From Nitrospira sp. (GTDB lineage Bacteria; Nitrospirota; Nitrospiria; Nitrospirales; Nitrospiraceae), in contig JACOEJ010000010.1 in NCBI GenBank assembly GCA_024998645.1, forward strand, positions 1-56,212: DNA of 56,212 bases, given 5' to 3'. Positions 16,981 through 25,320 of the stretch are shown one piece after another. The translations under genes were made by a program, and so were the position numbers. The notes under the pieces were generated by a model. The model did no database searches and was not told the DNA's origin. It saw nothing but the letters and a program-made list of their open reading frames with translations. How positions within the stretch are numbered: position 1 is the stretch's first letter; the number at the start of each line of letters is the position of its first letter.

Positions 16981-18372
16981 ATGGTCGAACTTGCCATCAT
17001 CTTGACCGTGCTGGTTCCTATCGTATTGGCGCTTGCCTGGCCGAGAGCATTGATCCTTGTCGTGCTGTTGACGGGCACGCTTCCACTGACGCTGGGCCGA
17101 GAGGGCATGATGGTCACCTCATTCGGCCGTCTTGACCTCTACGCGATCCGGTTGCTGGGATTGTGGGTCGCCGCGCTGCTTATCATCGTGCCGCAGGCCT
17201 GGCAGGCCGGGCTGTACGCGTTTCGATTCCGATGGCACCTGCTGTTTCTGTTGTTCGCGATGGTGGCTCTGCTCTGGGCTCCGAGCCTCGTATACGGCGC
17301 CCGTATGATCGCGAAGCTGACCGCTCCGTTCCTTTTTCTGCTTCTGGTTCTGCTCATCTGCCAATCATGGAGCAGCCTGCGCCAACTTGAGACGATGATG
17401 CTGGCGAGCGGGGTGCTTGCCGTCGTTGTCTCGCTCGCCTCGGTGGTGAGTGGGTATACGACGCTGAGCGCGCAACTCGGGTTAGGGGTTCCCGGTCTGG
17501 GGCCTGCCGCTACCAGTGCGAATCTGGCGATGCTTTCGATGCTGGCGCTTGGACTGGCCCGAACGACCTCCCGGCGATCTGCGTTCCTGCTATTCGGGAT
17601 TTTCGCCGTCGCTTCGTTTGCCGGATTCACCCGTATGACGATCATCGCGTTGTTCGTGGCGCTGACGGCCATCTTCTGGGTGGCGTTTAAGGGCTGGAGC
17701 CGCTGGGTCCTTCCACTGGCAGGTGTGGTATCGCTTCCCGCCTTGTTTCTGCTGAGCGATACCTTCCGGCAGCGCATGTTCAAGGACGGCGCGGTGATAT
17801 CCTTCGATCTCATCACGAAGGATCCTGCGTCGGCGTTGGAACATATTCATGGATCCGGCCGGTTCGACGCGTGGGCCTATGTTCTTACCAACTTCTTTTG
17901 GCCTTCTCCCGTATTCGGTTCCGGAGTCGGGACGACGCAGCATTACTTTTACACGCATGCGACAGGACTCAACGTCATCCATTCGGAATATATCCGGGTG
18001 CTGGCGGAACTGGGGGTGTTCGGAGCCCTGCTCCTAGCCGTGGCGGCCGGTGCGTATATGGTCAGAATGGTGAATCAGTATCGGGCGTCGACGACCCAGG
18101 AAGGGCAGGCCTACGCGTTGGCGGCGCTGGGGTCGCTGGTGGTGTATTTCCTGTTCATGGCAACGGACAACGCCATCGACTATGTCACTAGCTGCGGTGT
18201 GTTTGTGTTCGGCATTGTCGCGATGAGCGAAAAAGCCAGGGAACTCGAGCTACAGGATTTGGGGGTGCTACCAGTCGAAGCTGAAGGAGTCGAATCAGCT
18301 GATTCCGGAGAGACGGCGTTTTCCATTGAACCAGAGCCGGTCCGGCGCTTTCCGCTGGTGTCGGAGAAATAG
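16981..18372 (+). CDS. O-antigen polymerase/ligase family protein (Wzy-like)
   Basis: 463 residues with about ten to twelve hydrophobic segments and a large periplasmic loop at about 250-340 containing GRFDAWAYVLTNFF and HSEYIRVLAELGVFG, the typical Wzy_C/O-antigen ligase signature (His and Glu in the loop). It most likely polymerises lipid-linked repeat units on the periplasmic face of the inner membrane. WaaL-type ligase is an alternative, but the neighbouring flippase and chain-length genes favour Wzy. The acidic C-terminal tail (about 425-463) is cytoplasmic. It is the first gene of a six-gene operon reaching 24333, headed by a phased array. Confidence 0.85.
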   Translation: MVELAIILTVLVPIVLALAWPRALILVVLLTGTLPLTLGREGMMVTSFGRLDLYAIRLLGLWVAALLIIVPQAWQAGLYAFRFRWHLLFLLFAMVALLWAPSLVYGARMIAKLTAPFLFLLLVLLICQSWSSLRQLETMMLASGVLAVVVSLASVVSGYTTLSAQLGLGVPGLGPAATSANLAMLSMLALGLARTTSRRSAFLLFGIFAVASFAGFTRMTIIALFVALTAIFWVAFKGWSRWVLPLAGVVSLPALFLLSDTFRQRMFKDGAVISFDLITKDPASALEHIHGSGRFDAWAYVLTNFFWPSPVFGSGVGTTQHYFYTHATGLNVIHSEYIRVLAELGVFGALLLAVAAGAYMVRMVNQYRASTTQEGQAYALAALGSLVVYFLFMATDNAIDYVTSCGVFVFGIVAMSEKARELELQDLGVLPVEAEGVESADSGETAFSIEPEPVRRFPLVSEK

Positions 18373-18381
18373 CGAACAGTG

Positions 18382-19527
18382 ATGATAACTCGTCGGCAGT
18401 TTGTGACAGCCATTTCGATTGCAGCCGCGGCGCCGCTTCTCGCTCGCGTCACTCGGGCTGCGGGAGTCGAACCGATCCGCGAGAGCCGCGCGATTTTCGA
18501 TGAGGGGCTCAACTGGGCCTCCAAGGATTCAGCTGATATCGTCTGCAAGAGGATTGCGCGGGCCGGATTCAATGTCTTCATGCCCTGCGTGTGGCACGGC
18601 CGGGGGACCATCTGGCCTTCCCAGGTGGCACCCTGGGATAGCGCAGCGGTCAATATACCGGGATTCGATCCGCTCACGCATCTATGCAAGGTCGCTTCAG
18701 GGTATGGAATCGAGATTCATCCATGGTTCACCGTGATGCGGCGGGATCGAGAGTTTTTTCCGCAGTTCTACGATGCGGGGACCCCAGGGGAATGTTTTGA
18801 CGTCCATCGTGAAGAGTTTCGAGATTTTATTGTATCCCTGATTCTAGAAGTAGTGAAGAACTACCCTGTGAATGGGATCAACTTAGACTATATCCGAGCG
18901 GGAGGAGTGTGCGTCAGTTCCCGATGTGCCGCTGACTATCAGATTCAGACCGGGCGGAATCTGCTCCTTGATCGAGCGAAACTACTGCTTCCAGGAGGAA
19001 CTGTGCCGAGCCTGGTGGCTTGGCAGGATCAAGCTGTGGGAGACATCGTTCGCCGTGTGTCGACAGGGGCTCGGTCGCTCAATCCGAAAATCGTCATCAG
19101 CGTCGATGCAGTTCCCGGCCATCCGATTGATGGGACTCAAGGACGGAACAGTACAAAGTGGGTCAAGGAAGGATTAGTGGACGTCATTTATATGATGCAT
19201 TACGAGGCGAACCCGGACTGGGCCTCCTTCCGAAACTTGCAGACCACCATGACGCGACCGGAGGCCCTCGTCGTGCTTTGCGGAAACTACGAAGAGGCCG
19301 TAAGCCCCAGCAAGACTGTGCTACCGAGAGATGCTCGAAAGGTGTCCGCCCTGCTCTCCGAAGCACGACAGTTCCAGCAGGGGAATGGCGTGGGACTGTA
19401 TCTTTATAGCCGGTTGAGCGATGAGCAAATCAGTGAATTGAGTTCACAGACATTCAGCGTGAAGGCCAGACCTAGTTGGAAGCGAACAGTGGGACCTGCG
19501 CAGCCAAGAGATGTGAAGGCTTCATGA
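18382..19527 (+). CDS. Glycosyl-hydrolase-like 10 (GHL10/DUF187-type) secreted protein
   Basis: About 381 residues. TRRQFVTAISIAAAAP at the N-terminus is a twin-arginine-type export signal. The body is a TIM-barrel-like hydrolase: ADIVCKRIARAGFNVFMPCV, YGIEIHPWFTV, VNGINLDYIRAGG (an Asp-containing strand typical of the GHL10 family) and VDVIYMMHYEANP. The family is related to enzymes that cut extracellular polysaccharides, so it could trim or release the polymer made by this operon. Substrate is unknown. It follows the polymerase closely, and its last codon overlaps the flippase start (ATGA at 19524-19527). GC content at third positions is slightly lower than in neighbouring genes. Confidence 0.75.
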   Translation: MITRRQFVTAISIAAAAPLLARVTRAAGVEPIRESRAIFDEGLNWASKDSADIVCKRIARAGFNVFMPCVWHGRGTIWPSQVAPWDSAAVNIPGFDPLTHLCKVASGYGIEIHPWFTVMRRDREFFPQFYDAGTPGECFDVHREEFRDFIVSLILEVVKNYPVNGINLDYIRAGGVCVSSRCAADYQIQTGRNLLLDRAKLLLPGGTVPSLVAWQDQAVGDIVRRVSTGARSLNPKIVISVDAVPGHPIDGTQGRNSTKWVKEGLVDVIYMMHYEANPDWASFRNLQTTMTRPEALVVLCGNYEEAVSPSKTVLPRDARKVSALLSEARQFQQGNGVGLYLYSRLSDEQISELSSQTFSVKARPSWKRTVGPAQPRDVKAS

Positions 19528-21098
19528 AGATGGTACTTGGTGCTACAGGAAATCCGTCTGTTCCGATGAGGCACGAAGCTACGCTAGACGCAGAACGAAT
19601 TTCGACTGCCAGGGGGACTCTTGAAAGCGGGGCCGTCTTACTGTGTGCGTCCCTGTTCGGAAACGGCCTGAACTATTTCTTCATGCTGTTTCTGGCCCGG
19701 CAATTGGGGATGGAAGAGTTCGGGCTATATGCGCTCGGGGTCACGCTCTTCAATACGGTGCTGCTCGTGGGCTGTGCGGGCCTCGATACGGGTATCACCA
19801 AGTTTGTCTCCGCCTATATGGCGCAAGACCGCGCGGGAGCTGCCCGGCGGGTGATTGCCACTGCGGTCACGATTGTCACGCTGTTGGGCGTGCTCACCGG
19901 AATCGGAGTTGGCGTGATTGCGGCCCCGCTTTCCACGCAGCTCTATCAGAAACCGGGGCTGGCGGTGGTGCTCCTGTGCTTCGCCCCGGCGCTCGTCTTC
20001 GCGTTAGTCGGGTCGGTCTTGTTAGCGGCCCTGCAGGCGTTTCAGACGGTGCGCTATACGGTCGCGCTGAAATATCTCTGGGAGCCGGTCGGCAAGTGGG
20101 TGACGGCAGGGATCGCGATCTGGGCCGGGTGGGGGCTTAGCGGAGTGGTGCTGGGCTGGGTCGTGGTATTTGGTGTGACGGCCTGTCTGGCCGGAGCTGT
20201 GCTGGCGCGGCAGGGCCGGCTTGGTGTCACGGATTTTGCCGCGCTCGGGCGGTCTGAGGTGCGCACGCTGGTGACCTATAGCGCTCCGTTGCTCCTCGCC
20301 AATCTGTTCGGCGTCGTGGCGCCGCGCGCGGATGTCATGCTGCTGGGTTACTGGGTTTCAGCCGAGGATGTGGGCGTGTATCTCGCGGCCTTCCAAACCG
20401 CCGCGGTGTTGGCTTTGATCCTGGGGGCGTTGGATGTTGTTTTTGCTCCGGTCATAAGTCGCGCATGGGCGGCGAACGACCGGCTGACGTTTCGAGAGAG
20501 CTACGCGATGGTGCATCGCGTGGCCTTAACGGCCACTGTGCCTCTCAGTGTCCTCCTGGTCCTGTTCGCCGATGATGTGCTGCGAGTATTCGGGAGCGGA
20601 TTTGCAGCCGGAGGCTCGATCCTGGCCGTTCTCACTGTCGGCCATCTGGTGAACGCGTCGAGCGGGTGTGCGAACACGGTGCTCCTTATGTCCGGGCATT
20701 CCCGCATCGTGCTGATTAACACGGTGGGCTATGGGACGCTCTTGATCAGCGCGACCGCGGTGATGATTCCCGTGTGGGGTCCGAGCGGTGCCGCCCTCGC
20801 GGCGTCCGGGAGTTTTGTGCTTCTGAATGGGGTCCGTGTGGCTCAAGTGTGGCGCCTGCATCGCATGCTGCCGTGGACGCGGGCGATCGTTAAGCCGCTG
20901 GCGGCCGGTGGGGTGATGAGTCTCGCGGTTGTTCTGCTGAAGCCGTACCTTGCCACGGCAGCCTATCTTCCGCTGGGGGTGATGGCGTGCGTTTTGTACA
21001 TTGCGGTTTTGTATGTCGCCCGGCTTGAATCCGACGATGCGTTGATCCTGACGGCGTTGGCCGCGCGGGTTCGTATGGCGGCGGGATGGGCGAGATAG
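19524..21098 (+). CDS. Lipid-linked oligosaccharide flippase (Wzx/MATE-like)
   Basis: About 524 residues with 12-14 membrane helices. The N-terminal ASLFGNGLNYFFMLFLARQLG and EFGLYALGVTLFNTVLLVG match the polysaccharide biosynthesis (MOP/Wzx) family; a long hydrophobic series follows with few charges. It would move undecaprenyl-linked repeat units to the periplasmic face for the Wzy-like polymerase. The start at 19524 is chosen because ATGA overlaps the upstream stop codon, typical of translational coupling; in-frame starts at 19476 and 19566 are possible. An N-terminal extension of about 35 hydrophilic residues precedes the first helix. Confidence 0.88.
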   Translation: MKMVLGATGNPSVPMRHEATLDAERISTARGTLESGAVLLCASLFGNGLNYFFMLFLARQLGMEEFGLYALGVTLFNTVLLVGCAGLDTGITKFVSAYMAQDRAGAARRVIATAVTIVTLLGVLTGIGVGVIAAPLSTQLYQKPGLAVVLLCFAPALVFALVGSVLLAALQAFQTVRYTVALKYLWEPVGKWVTAGIAIWAGWGLSGVVLGWVVVFGVTACLAGAVLARQGRLGVTDFAALGRSEVRTLVTYSAPLLLANLFGVVAPRADVMLLGYWVSAEDVGVYLAAFQTAAVLALILGALDVVFAPVISRAWAANDRLTFRESYAMVHRVALTATVPLSVLLVLFADDVLRVFGSGFAAGGSILAVLTVGHLVNASSGCANTVLLMSGHSRIVLINTVGYGTLLISATAVMIPVWGPSGAALAASGSFVLLNGVRVAQVWRLHRMLPWTRAIVKPLAAGGVMSLAVVLLKPYLATAAYLPLGVMACVLYIAVLYVARLESDDALILTALAARVRMAAGWAR

Positions 21099-21102
21099 CG
21101 GG

Positions 21103-21984
21103 ATGCAGCCGATGGGATTAGGACAGCTCGTCAACTCGATCCGGCAGATTGTGGAGAATCCCTACGTCCCCACGGGGAAAGGACTTGTGAAACACGCTCA
21201 CTGGCAGCTTCGGAAAGCCTTCAACTGGTTTCCCTTCGAGCAATCTCTCGCGGGCTCCCGCATCGTGGCGTCGCACCGGAACTGCGCGGTGTCGGCGTTG
21301 ATCAATAGTCAGGGGCTGTATGACTACAACAATATGAGGCTGCTGCAGTGGTTGCTGCGCGACGGCGGGACCTTCTTCGACATCGGGGCGAATATCGGAT
21401 CCTATACGCTGGTGGCATCGGAGCAAGAGCGGGCTCGTGTCTTTGCATTCGAACCGCATCCGGTCACCGCGCGGCTCTTGTCGGACAATATCCGGTTGAA
21501 TCGCCGGGGGAACGTGACGGTGTGTCCGGTCGCGGTCGGGCAGGAAGACGGAGTGGTCCGGTTGACCGATCGGGCCGGAAGCTCCGTGAATCATTCGGTG
21601 ACCGGAGACGGTGGCCAAACGGTGGAGGTGTCTTGCCGGCGCGCGGAGACCTTGTGCCGGGAGTACGAAGTGTTTCCGCGATACGTGAAGGTGGACGTCG
21701 AAGGCTTTGAGTTCGAGGTGCTCACCGGTTTCGGGCCGTTCCTTCGCCATGTGGAGCTGCTGCTGATCGAATTCAACGGGTTGTCGGCGGAGCGATCCGT
21801 CGGCGACAAGGCGATCCATGAATGGCTCACTGCCGCCGGTTTCCGCGGGGCGTACCGGTGCGAGATGAAGGACCGAGCGTTTCTGGCTCATGCCGGATTG
21901 AGCCGTGAAGATGCTCTCTATGTGCGGGAGTCTCTGCAGGCGGATCTACGGCGGAACGGCTGGGTCGTGGAGCAACTGGGATGA
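21103..21984 (+). CDS. FkbM-family SAM-dependent methyltransferase
   Basis: 293 residues. FFDIGANIGSYT at about 91-102 is the SAM-binding glycine motif, FAFEPHP at about 113-119 the acidic second strand, and KVDVEGFEFEVL at about 196-207 is the FkbM signature. The N-terminal 75 residues are family-variable. It probably O-methylates a sugar hydroxyl of the repeat unit or the lipid-linked precursor in the cytoplasm. It starts 4 nt after the flippase and overlaps the next glycosyltransferase by ATGA (21981-21984), consistent with one coupled operon. Confidence 0.88.
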   Translation: MQPMGLGQLVNSIRQIVENPYVPTGKGLVKHAHWQLRKAFNWFPFEQSLAGSRIVASHRNCAVSALINSQGLYDYNNMRLLQWLLRDGGTFFDIGANIGSYTLVASEQERARVFAFEPHPVTARLLSDNIRLNRRGNVTVCPVAVGQEDGVVRLTDRAGSSVNHSVTGDGGQTVEVSCRRAETLCREYEVFPRYVKVDVEGFEFEVLTGFGPFLRHVELLLIEFNGLSAERSVGDKAIHEWLTAAGFRGAYRCEMKDRAFLAHAGLSREDALYVRESLQADLRRNGWVVEQLG

Positions 21985-23168
21985 AGGTCGCCGTCGTAAC
22001 CAACATTTTGACCCCCTACCGAGTCCCGCTCTTCGAGGCGCTGGCCAGGGAATGTGAGGAGCTTACCGTGCTCTTGATGGCGGAGCGCGAGGAAAACCGG
22101 CAGTGGGCGTTCGGCGAGATGCAGTTTCGGGCCGAGGTATTGCCCGGGTGGCATGTACGGCCGAGGGGCGCTGAGGTCTCGCTGCATCTGAACTACGGTG
22201 TCACGCAGTGCTTGCGGCGGCTTAATCCGGACATTGTATTGAGCGGTGGATTCGCGCCGGCGCATCTGGCGGCGTTTGCCTACTGCAAGTTGTTCGGGAA
22301 GCGCTATGTGCAATGGGGGGAATTTACGTTGCGTGACGGCGCGCAATCGTCTTCTGTGCGCAGGTTCTTGCGCCGGCTGACCGTTGGGGGTGCCGCCGCT
22401 TGTATTGCCTCGTCCAATGAGGCGCGCGAGGCCTTTCTCCATTTCGGGGCGGGACACCGCCCGATTCTGACGGCGCCGATGCCGATCGAGATCGAACGGC
22501 TGCATCGGGCGGTGTGCGCCCTGCGAAAGGGCGAGGTGGTCGTTGATGATTGCGCACGGTTTCCTGGCCCGATTCTGCTTTCTGTCGGCCGGCTGACCGA
22601 CGCCAAGGGCACGGGCGCGTTGCTGTCCATGTACGATTTGGTGAGGCGCGTTCGTCCCGATGTGTCGTTGATGCTGGTGGGCGACGGGCCGGATCGCGGG
22701 ACGTATGAATTGCTGTGCCGGGCGCGAGGGTGGAATCAGGTCCACTTTGCCGGCCATGTCGATCCGATGGAGTTGCCCCGATATTTCGCGATGGCCGATG
22801 TCTTCGTGTTTCCCACCTTCTCGGATACGTTCGGCGCGGTGCTCAGCGAGGCCATGGCGGCTGAGCTGGCGGTGGTGGCGTCCATTCATGCCGCCGCGAC
22901 GCAGGATCTGGTGGAGGAGGGGGTGACTGGCTACCGGTTCGACCCGCACCGTCCCGCCCTGGGGGCGGAAACGATTCTGAACGCGCTGGCGCTGTCCGAT
23001 CATGAGCGGGTCGAGATGGGGCGTGCGGCCTACCGGCGGGTTCGATCGACGGACATCGGCCCTTCCGCCGATGTGATGGGGCGGTTCTTGAAGTCCCTGC
23101 TGTCCGAATCGCCTGGGGAAAAATCACAACGGAAATTCCCGTGGTCGACGCGAAAGGAAGTGTCCTGA
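21981..23168 (+). CDS. Glycosyltransferase family 4 (GT-B fold)
   Basis: 395 residues. The N-terminal Rossmann half starts KVAVVTNILTPYRVPLFEAL; the C-terminal GT4 half begins near PGPILLSVGRLTDAKG (about 195-210) and includes DVSLMLVGDGPDRG, VHFAGHVD and the donor-binding segment FPTFSDTFGAVLSEAMA, in which Asp replaces the first Glu of the usual E-x7-E pair. It should transfer a nucleotide-sugar residue to the growing lipid-linked oligosaccharide on the cytoplasmic membrane face. Donor and acceptor cannot be read from sequence. Start overlaps the previous stop. Confidence 0.87.
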   Translation: MKVAVVTNILTPYRVPLFEALARECEELTVLLMAEREENRQWAFGEMQFRAEVLPGWHVRPRGAEVSLHLNYGVTQCLRRLNPDIVLSGGFAPAHLAAFAYCKLFGKRYVQWGEFTLRDGAQSSSVRRFLRRLTVGGAAACIASSNEAREAFLHFGAGHRPILTAPMPIEIERLHRAVCALRKGEVVVDDCARFPGPILLSVGRLTDAKGTGALLSMYDLVRRVRPDVSLMLVGDGPDRGTYELLCRARGWNQVHFAGHVDPMELPRYFAMADVFVFPTFSDTFGAVLSEAMAAELAVVASIHAAATQDLVEEGVTGYRFDPHRPALGAETILNALALSDHERVEMGRAAYRRVRSTDIGPSADVMGRFLKSLLSESPGEKSQRKFPWSTRKEVS

Positions 23169-23169
23169 G

Positions 23170-24333
23170 ATGACTTCCCGACCGAAGCTGCTGATCATCG
23201 GGCCGACCCCGCCGCCCTATCACGGTGTGGCAGTGGCGATTCGATCTTTGCTCGACTCGAAACTGACGGAGTCGTTCGATGTGAGCCATCTGGACCTGGC
23301 CGACCGGCGAGGCATCGGGCATGTCAACAATCCGGACTGGCACGATGTCGTGCTGTTTGTTCGCCAGTGGCTCCGTCTATGGCGGCTGCTGCTGACCCGC
23401 CGTCCGCAAGTCGTCTACCTCGTGCTCTCGCAAACCACGCTGGGTCTTATCCGGGATAGCCTGCTCATCTGGCCTGCGGTGCTGACGGGGGCCAAGATCG
23501 TGGCGCATTTGCATGGCGGGGCGTTGCGCGACTGGTACGAGTCCAGTTGGGCCCCGATCCGCCTCTATGCCCGCGCGGTATTAGGAACAGTGTCCAGAAT
23601 GATCGTGCTGGGGGAGACGTTCCGCGGGCTCTTTGCCGGCCTCATTCCGGGCGAACGGATTGTGGTCGTGCCGAACGGTGTCGAGTTGTCGCGGGAGGAA
23701 CCGAGGCGGGAGCCTCCGAACGGCACCAGGCCCTGGCGCATTTTGCATCTCAACACGTTGAACCGCATGAAAGGCACGCTGGTGCTGTTGGCGGCGCTCC
23801 CGACCGTGCTCAGGCATCGTCGCGACGTGGCCTTCGTGTTCGCCGGAAGCTGGTCGCATCAGCTCCATCGGCAGACAGCGGAATGGTACATCGGGCAACA
23901 CCGGCTGGAGCCCTACATCACATTTGTCGGAGAGGTGACCGGGCTGACGAAAGACGCGGTGCTCCAGTCGTCCGACATCTTTGTCTTTCCGGGAATCCAG
24001 CAGGAGGGCCAGCCGATGGTGGTGCTGGAAGCGATGGCCGCCGGCCTGCCGATTATCTATACGAATCAAGGCTGTCTCAGGGAAACGGTCGTCAACGGGG
24101 AATGCGGCGTCGAAGCCCATACGAACGACCCCTATGACCTGGCACTGCGCATCTGTGCGCTGCTGGACCACGCCGAGGACCAGCGGCAGTTCGGAGCAAA
24201 TGCCCGCCGCCGTTGCGAGTTGCACTTCAGCAAGGATCGGCATATCGAACGAATGATCCAAACGTTTCAAGAGGTTCTGGCCGATACGTCGCCGGACCGC
24301 CGTCCCTTCCTCAGCGCCTCCCAACCCCGTTAG
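23170..24333 (+). CDS. Glycosyltransferase family 4 (GT-B fold)
   Basis: 387 residues. The glycine-rich start LLIIGPTPPPYHGVAVAI is the GT4 N-terminal loop; WRILHLNTLNRMKG, RRDVAFVFAGSW and ITFVGEVTG form the second Rossmann domain. FPGIQQEGQPMVVLEAMAAG carries the canonical E-x7-E donor site. It is last in the first exopolysaccharide operon, one nucleotide after the preceding stop, and 67 nt before the next phased array. It likely adds a further sugar; the window therefore encodes an initiator, a WecB-type and two GT4 transferases, implying a repeat unit of about four sugars at most unless others lie elsewhere. Confidence 0.87.
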   Translation: MTSRPKLLIIGPTPPPYHGVAVAIRSLLDSKLTESFDVSHLDLADRRGIGHVNNPDWHDVVLFVRQWLRLWRLLLTRRPQVVYLVLSQTTLGLIRDSLLIWPAVLTGAKIVAHLHGGALRDWYESSWAPIRLYARAVLGTVSRMIVLGETFRGLFAGLIPGERIVVVPNGVELSREEPRREPPNGTRPWRILHLNTLNRMKGTLVLLAALPTVLRHRRDVAFVFAGSWSHQLHRQTAEWYIGQHRLEPYITFVGEVTGLTKDAVLQSSDIFVFPGIQQEGQPMVVLEAMAAGLPIIYTNQGCLRETVVNGECGVEAHTNDPYDLALRICALLDHAEDQRQFGANARRRCELHFSKDRHIERMIQTFQEVLADTSPDRRPFLSASQPR

Positions 24334-24400
24334 CCGGTTGTCCCTCTGCCTTCCGGTCGGTCCTCACTCGCCCCGATTCATGTGCGTAGTCCCTTCACAG

Positions 24401-24421
24401 TTTAACGATTCGTTAACACAA
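24401..24421 (+). promoter_or_regulatory. Pho-box-like pair upstream of the second exopolysaccharide operon
   Basis: TTTAACGATT CGTTAACACAA places TAAC at 24403-24406 and 24414-24417, 11 bp apart. It lies between the two operons and about 95 nt before the WecB-type gene, so the second operon can start its own transcript. Confidence 0.65.
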
Positions 24422-24513
24422 ACTTGAGGTTGGCGTGGCCTGTCGATCGGGCGGACTCGCTAGACTTGCTCTCCCATGGATCCGGCGTCGTGAGTATCAC
24501 AAGGAGGTCTGAG

Positions 24514-25314
24514 ATGGCTTCAGCGACGATTGAGCAAGAGCAAGCGAGTCGATTCTGCCAAGTGCCGATTCTCGGGCTTCCCGTCCATATGATTCAAATT
24601 CCCGACGTCGTGTCGGTGATGACGCATTGGGTCATGCACGAGCGCTTCCGCCCTCATTGGGTCGTGGTGGCTGACATGCACGCGGTCGTCGAGGCGCACA
24701 ACCGGGCCGACTTCCGGCGCATGGTCCGGCAGGCGGACCTGACTGTCCCTGACGGTATCTCTCTGGTGAAAGTGGCGCAATGGAAGGGCGGCGCAGTACG
24801 GTCCCGCGTCGCGGGCACCGACCTGATGAAGGCCTTCTTTTTCGGCACCCAGGGCCTCGGCTTCCGACATTATTTTTACGGCGATACCGATCTCACCCTT
24901 GAACGTCTGACGGGCAATCTGACGCGGCAGTACCCCGGGTTGACCGTTGCCGGAGCCTACTCGCCGCCGTTTCGCCCGTTGACGGAGGAAGAAGACGAGG
25001 CCGTGATCCGGCGGATCAACGAGGCGAAGCCGGACGTGTTGTGGGTAGGACTCGGGCTCCCCAAGCAAGAGCAGTGGATCTATACCCATCGTGATCGGCT
25101 GGATGTGCCGTTGGTGCTCGGCGTCGGCGCCGCTTTCAAGTTTCTGGCCGGGACGGTGCAGCGCGCGCCCGATTGGGTCGGTGACATGGGCTTCGAATGG
25201 TTGTGGCGGTTTGCCTGCGAACCGCGCCGGTTGTGGAAGCGCGTCATGATCGAAGGGACGCAATTCGTGGGGCTCGTCCTGTTGGAACTGGCCGGCTGGC
25301 GCGATTTTTCTTGA
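24514..25314 (+). CDS. WecB/TagA/CpsF-family glycosyltransferase
   Basis: About 266 residues. The family hallmarks are present: VVVADMHAVVEAHN, LTVPDGISLVKVA, RVAGTDLMKAF, then VLWVGLGLPKQEQWI and LVLGVGAAFKFLAGT. Members transfer ManNAc, ManNAcA, Glc or similar onto lipid-linked GlcNAc, normally as the second step after a WecA-type initiator, which is encoded two genes downstream. The start at 24514 has a perfect AAGGAGG; the frame extends upstream to 24424 without a comparable site. First gene of the operon running to 36915. Confidence 0.9.
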   Translation: MASATIEQEQASRFCQVPILGLPVHMIQIPDVVSVMTHWVMHERFRPHWVVVADMHAVVEAHNRADFRRMVRQADLTVPDGISLVKVAQWKGGAVRSRVAGTDLMKAFFFGTQGLGFRHYFYGDTDLTLERLTGNLTRQYPGLTVAGAYSPPFRPLTEEEDEAVIRRINEAKPDVLWVGLGLPKQEQWIYTHRDRLDVPLVLGVGAAFKFLAGTVQRAPDWVGDMGFEWLWRFACEPRRLWKRVMIEGTQFVGLVLLELAGWRDFS

Positions 25315-25320
25315 GGAACG

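Noticed and set aside
24440..24475. Sigma-54 promoter before the second exopolysaccharide operon
   Set aside because: GG and GC elements do not have the required 10-nt spacing.
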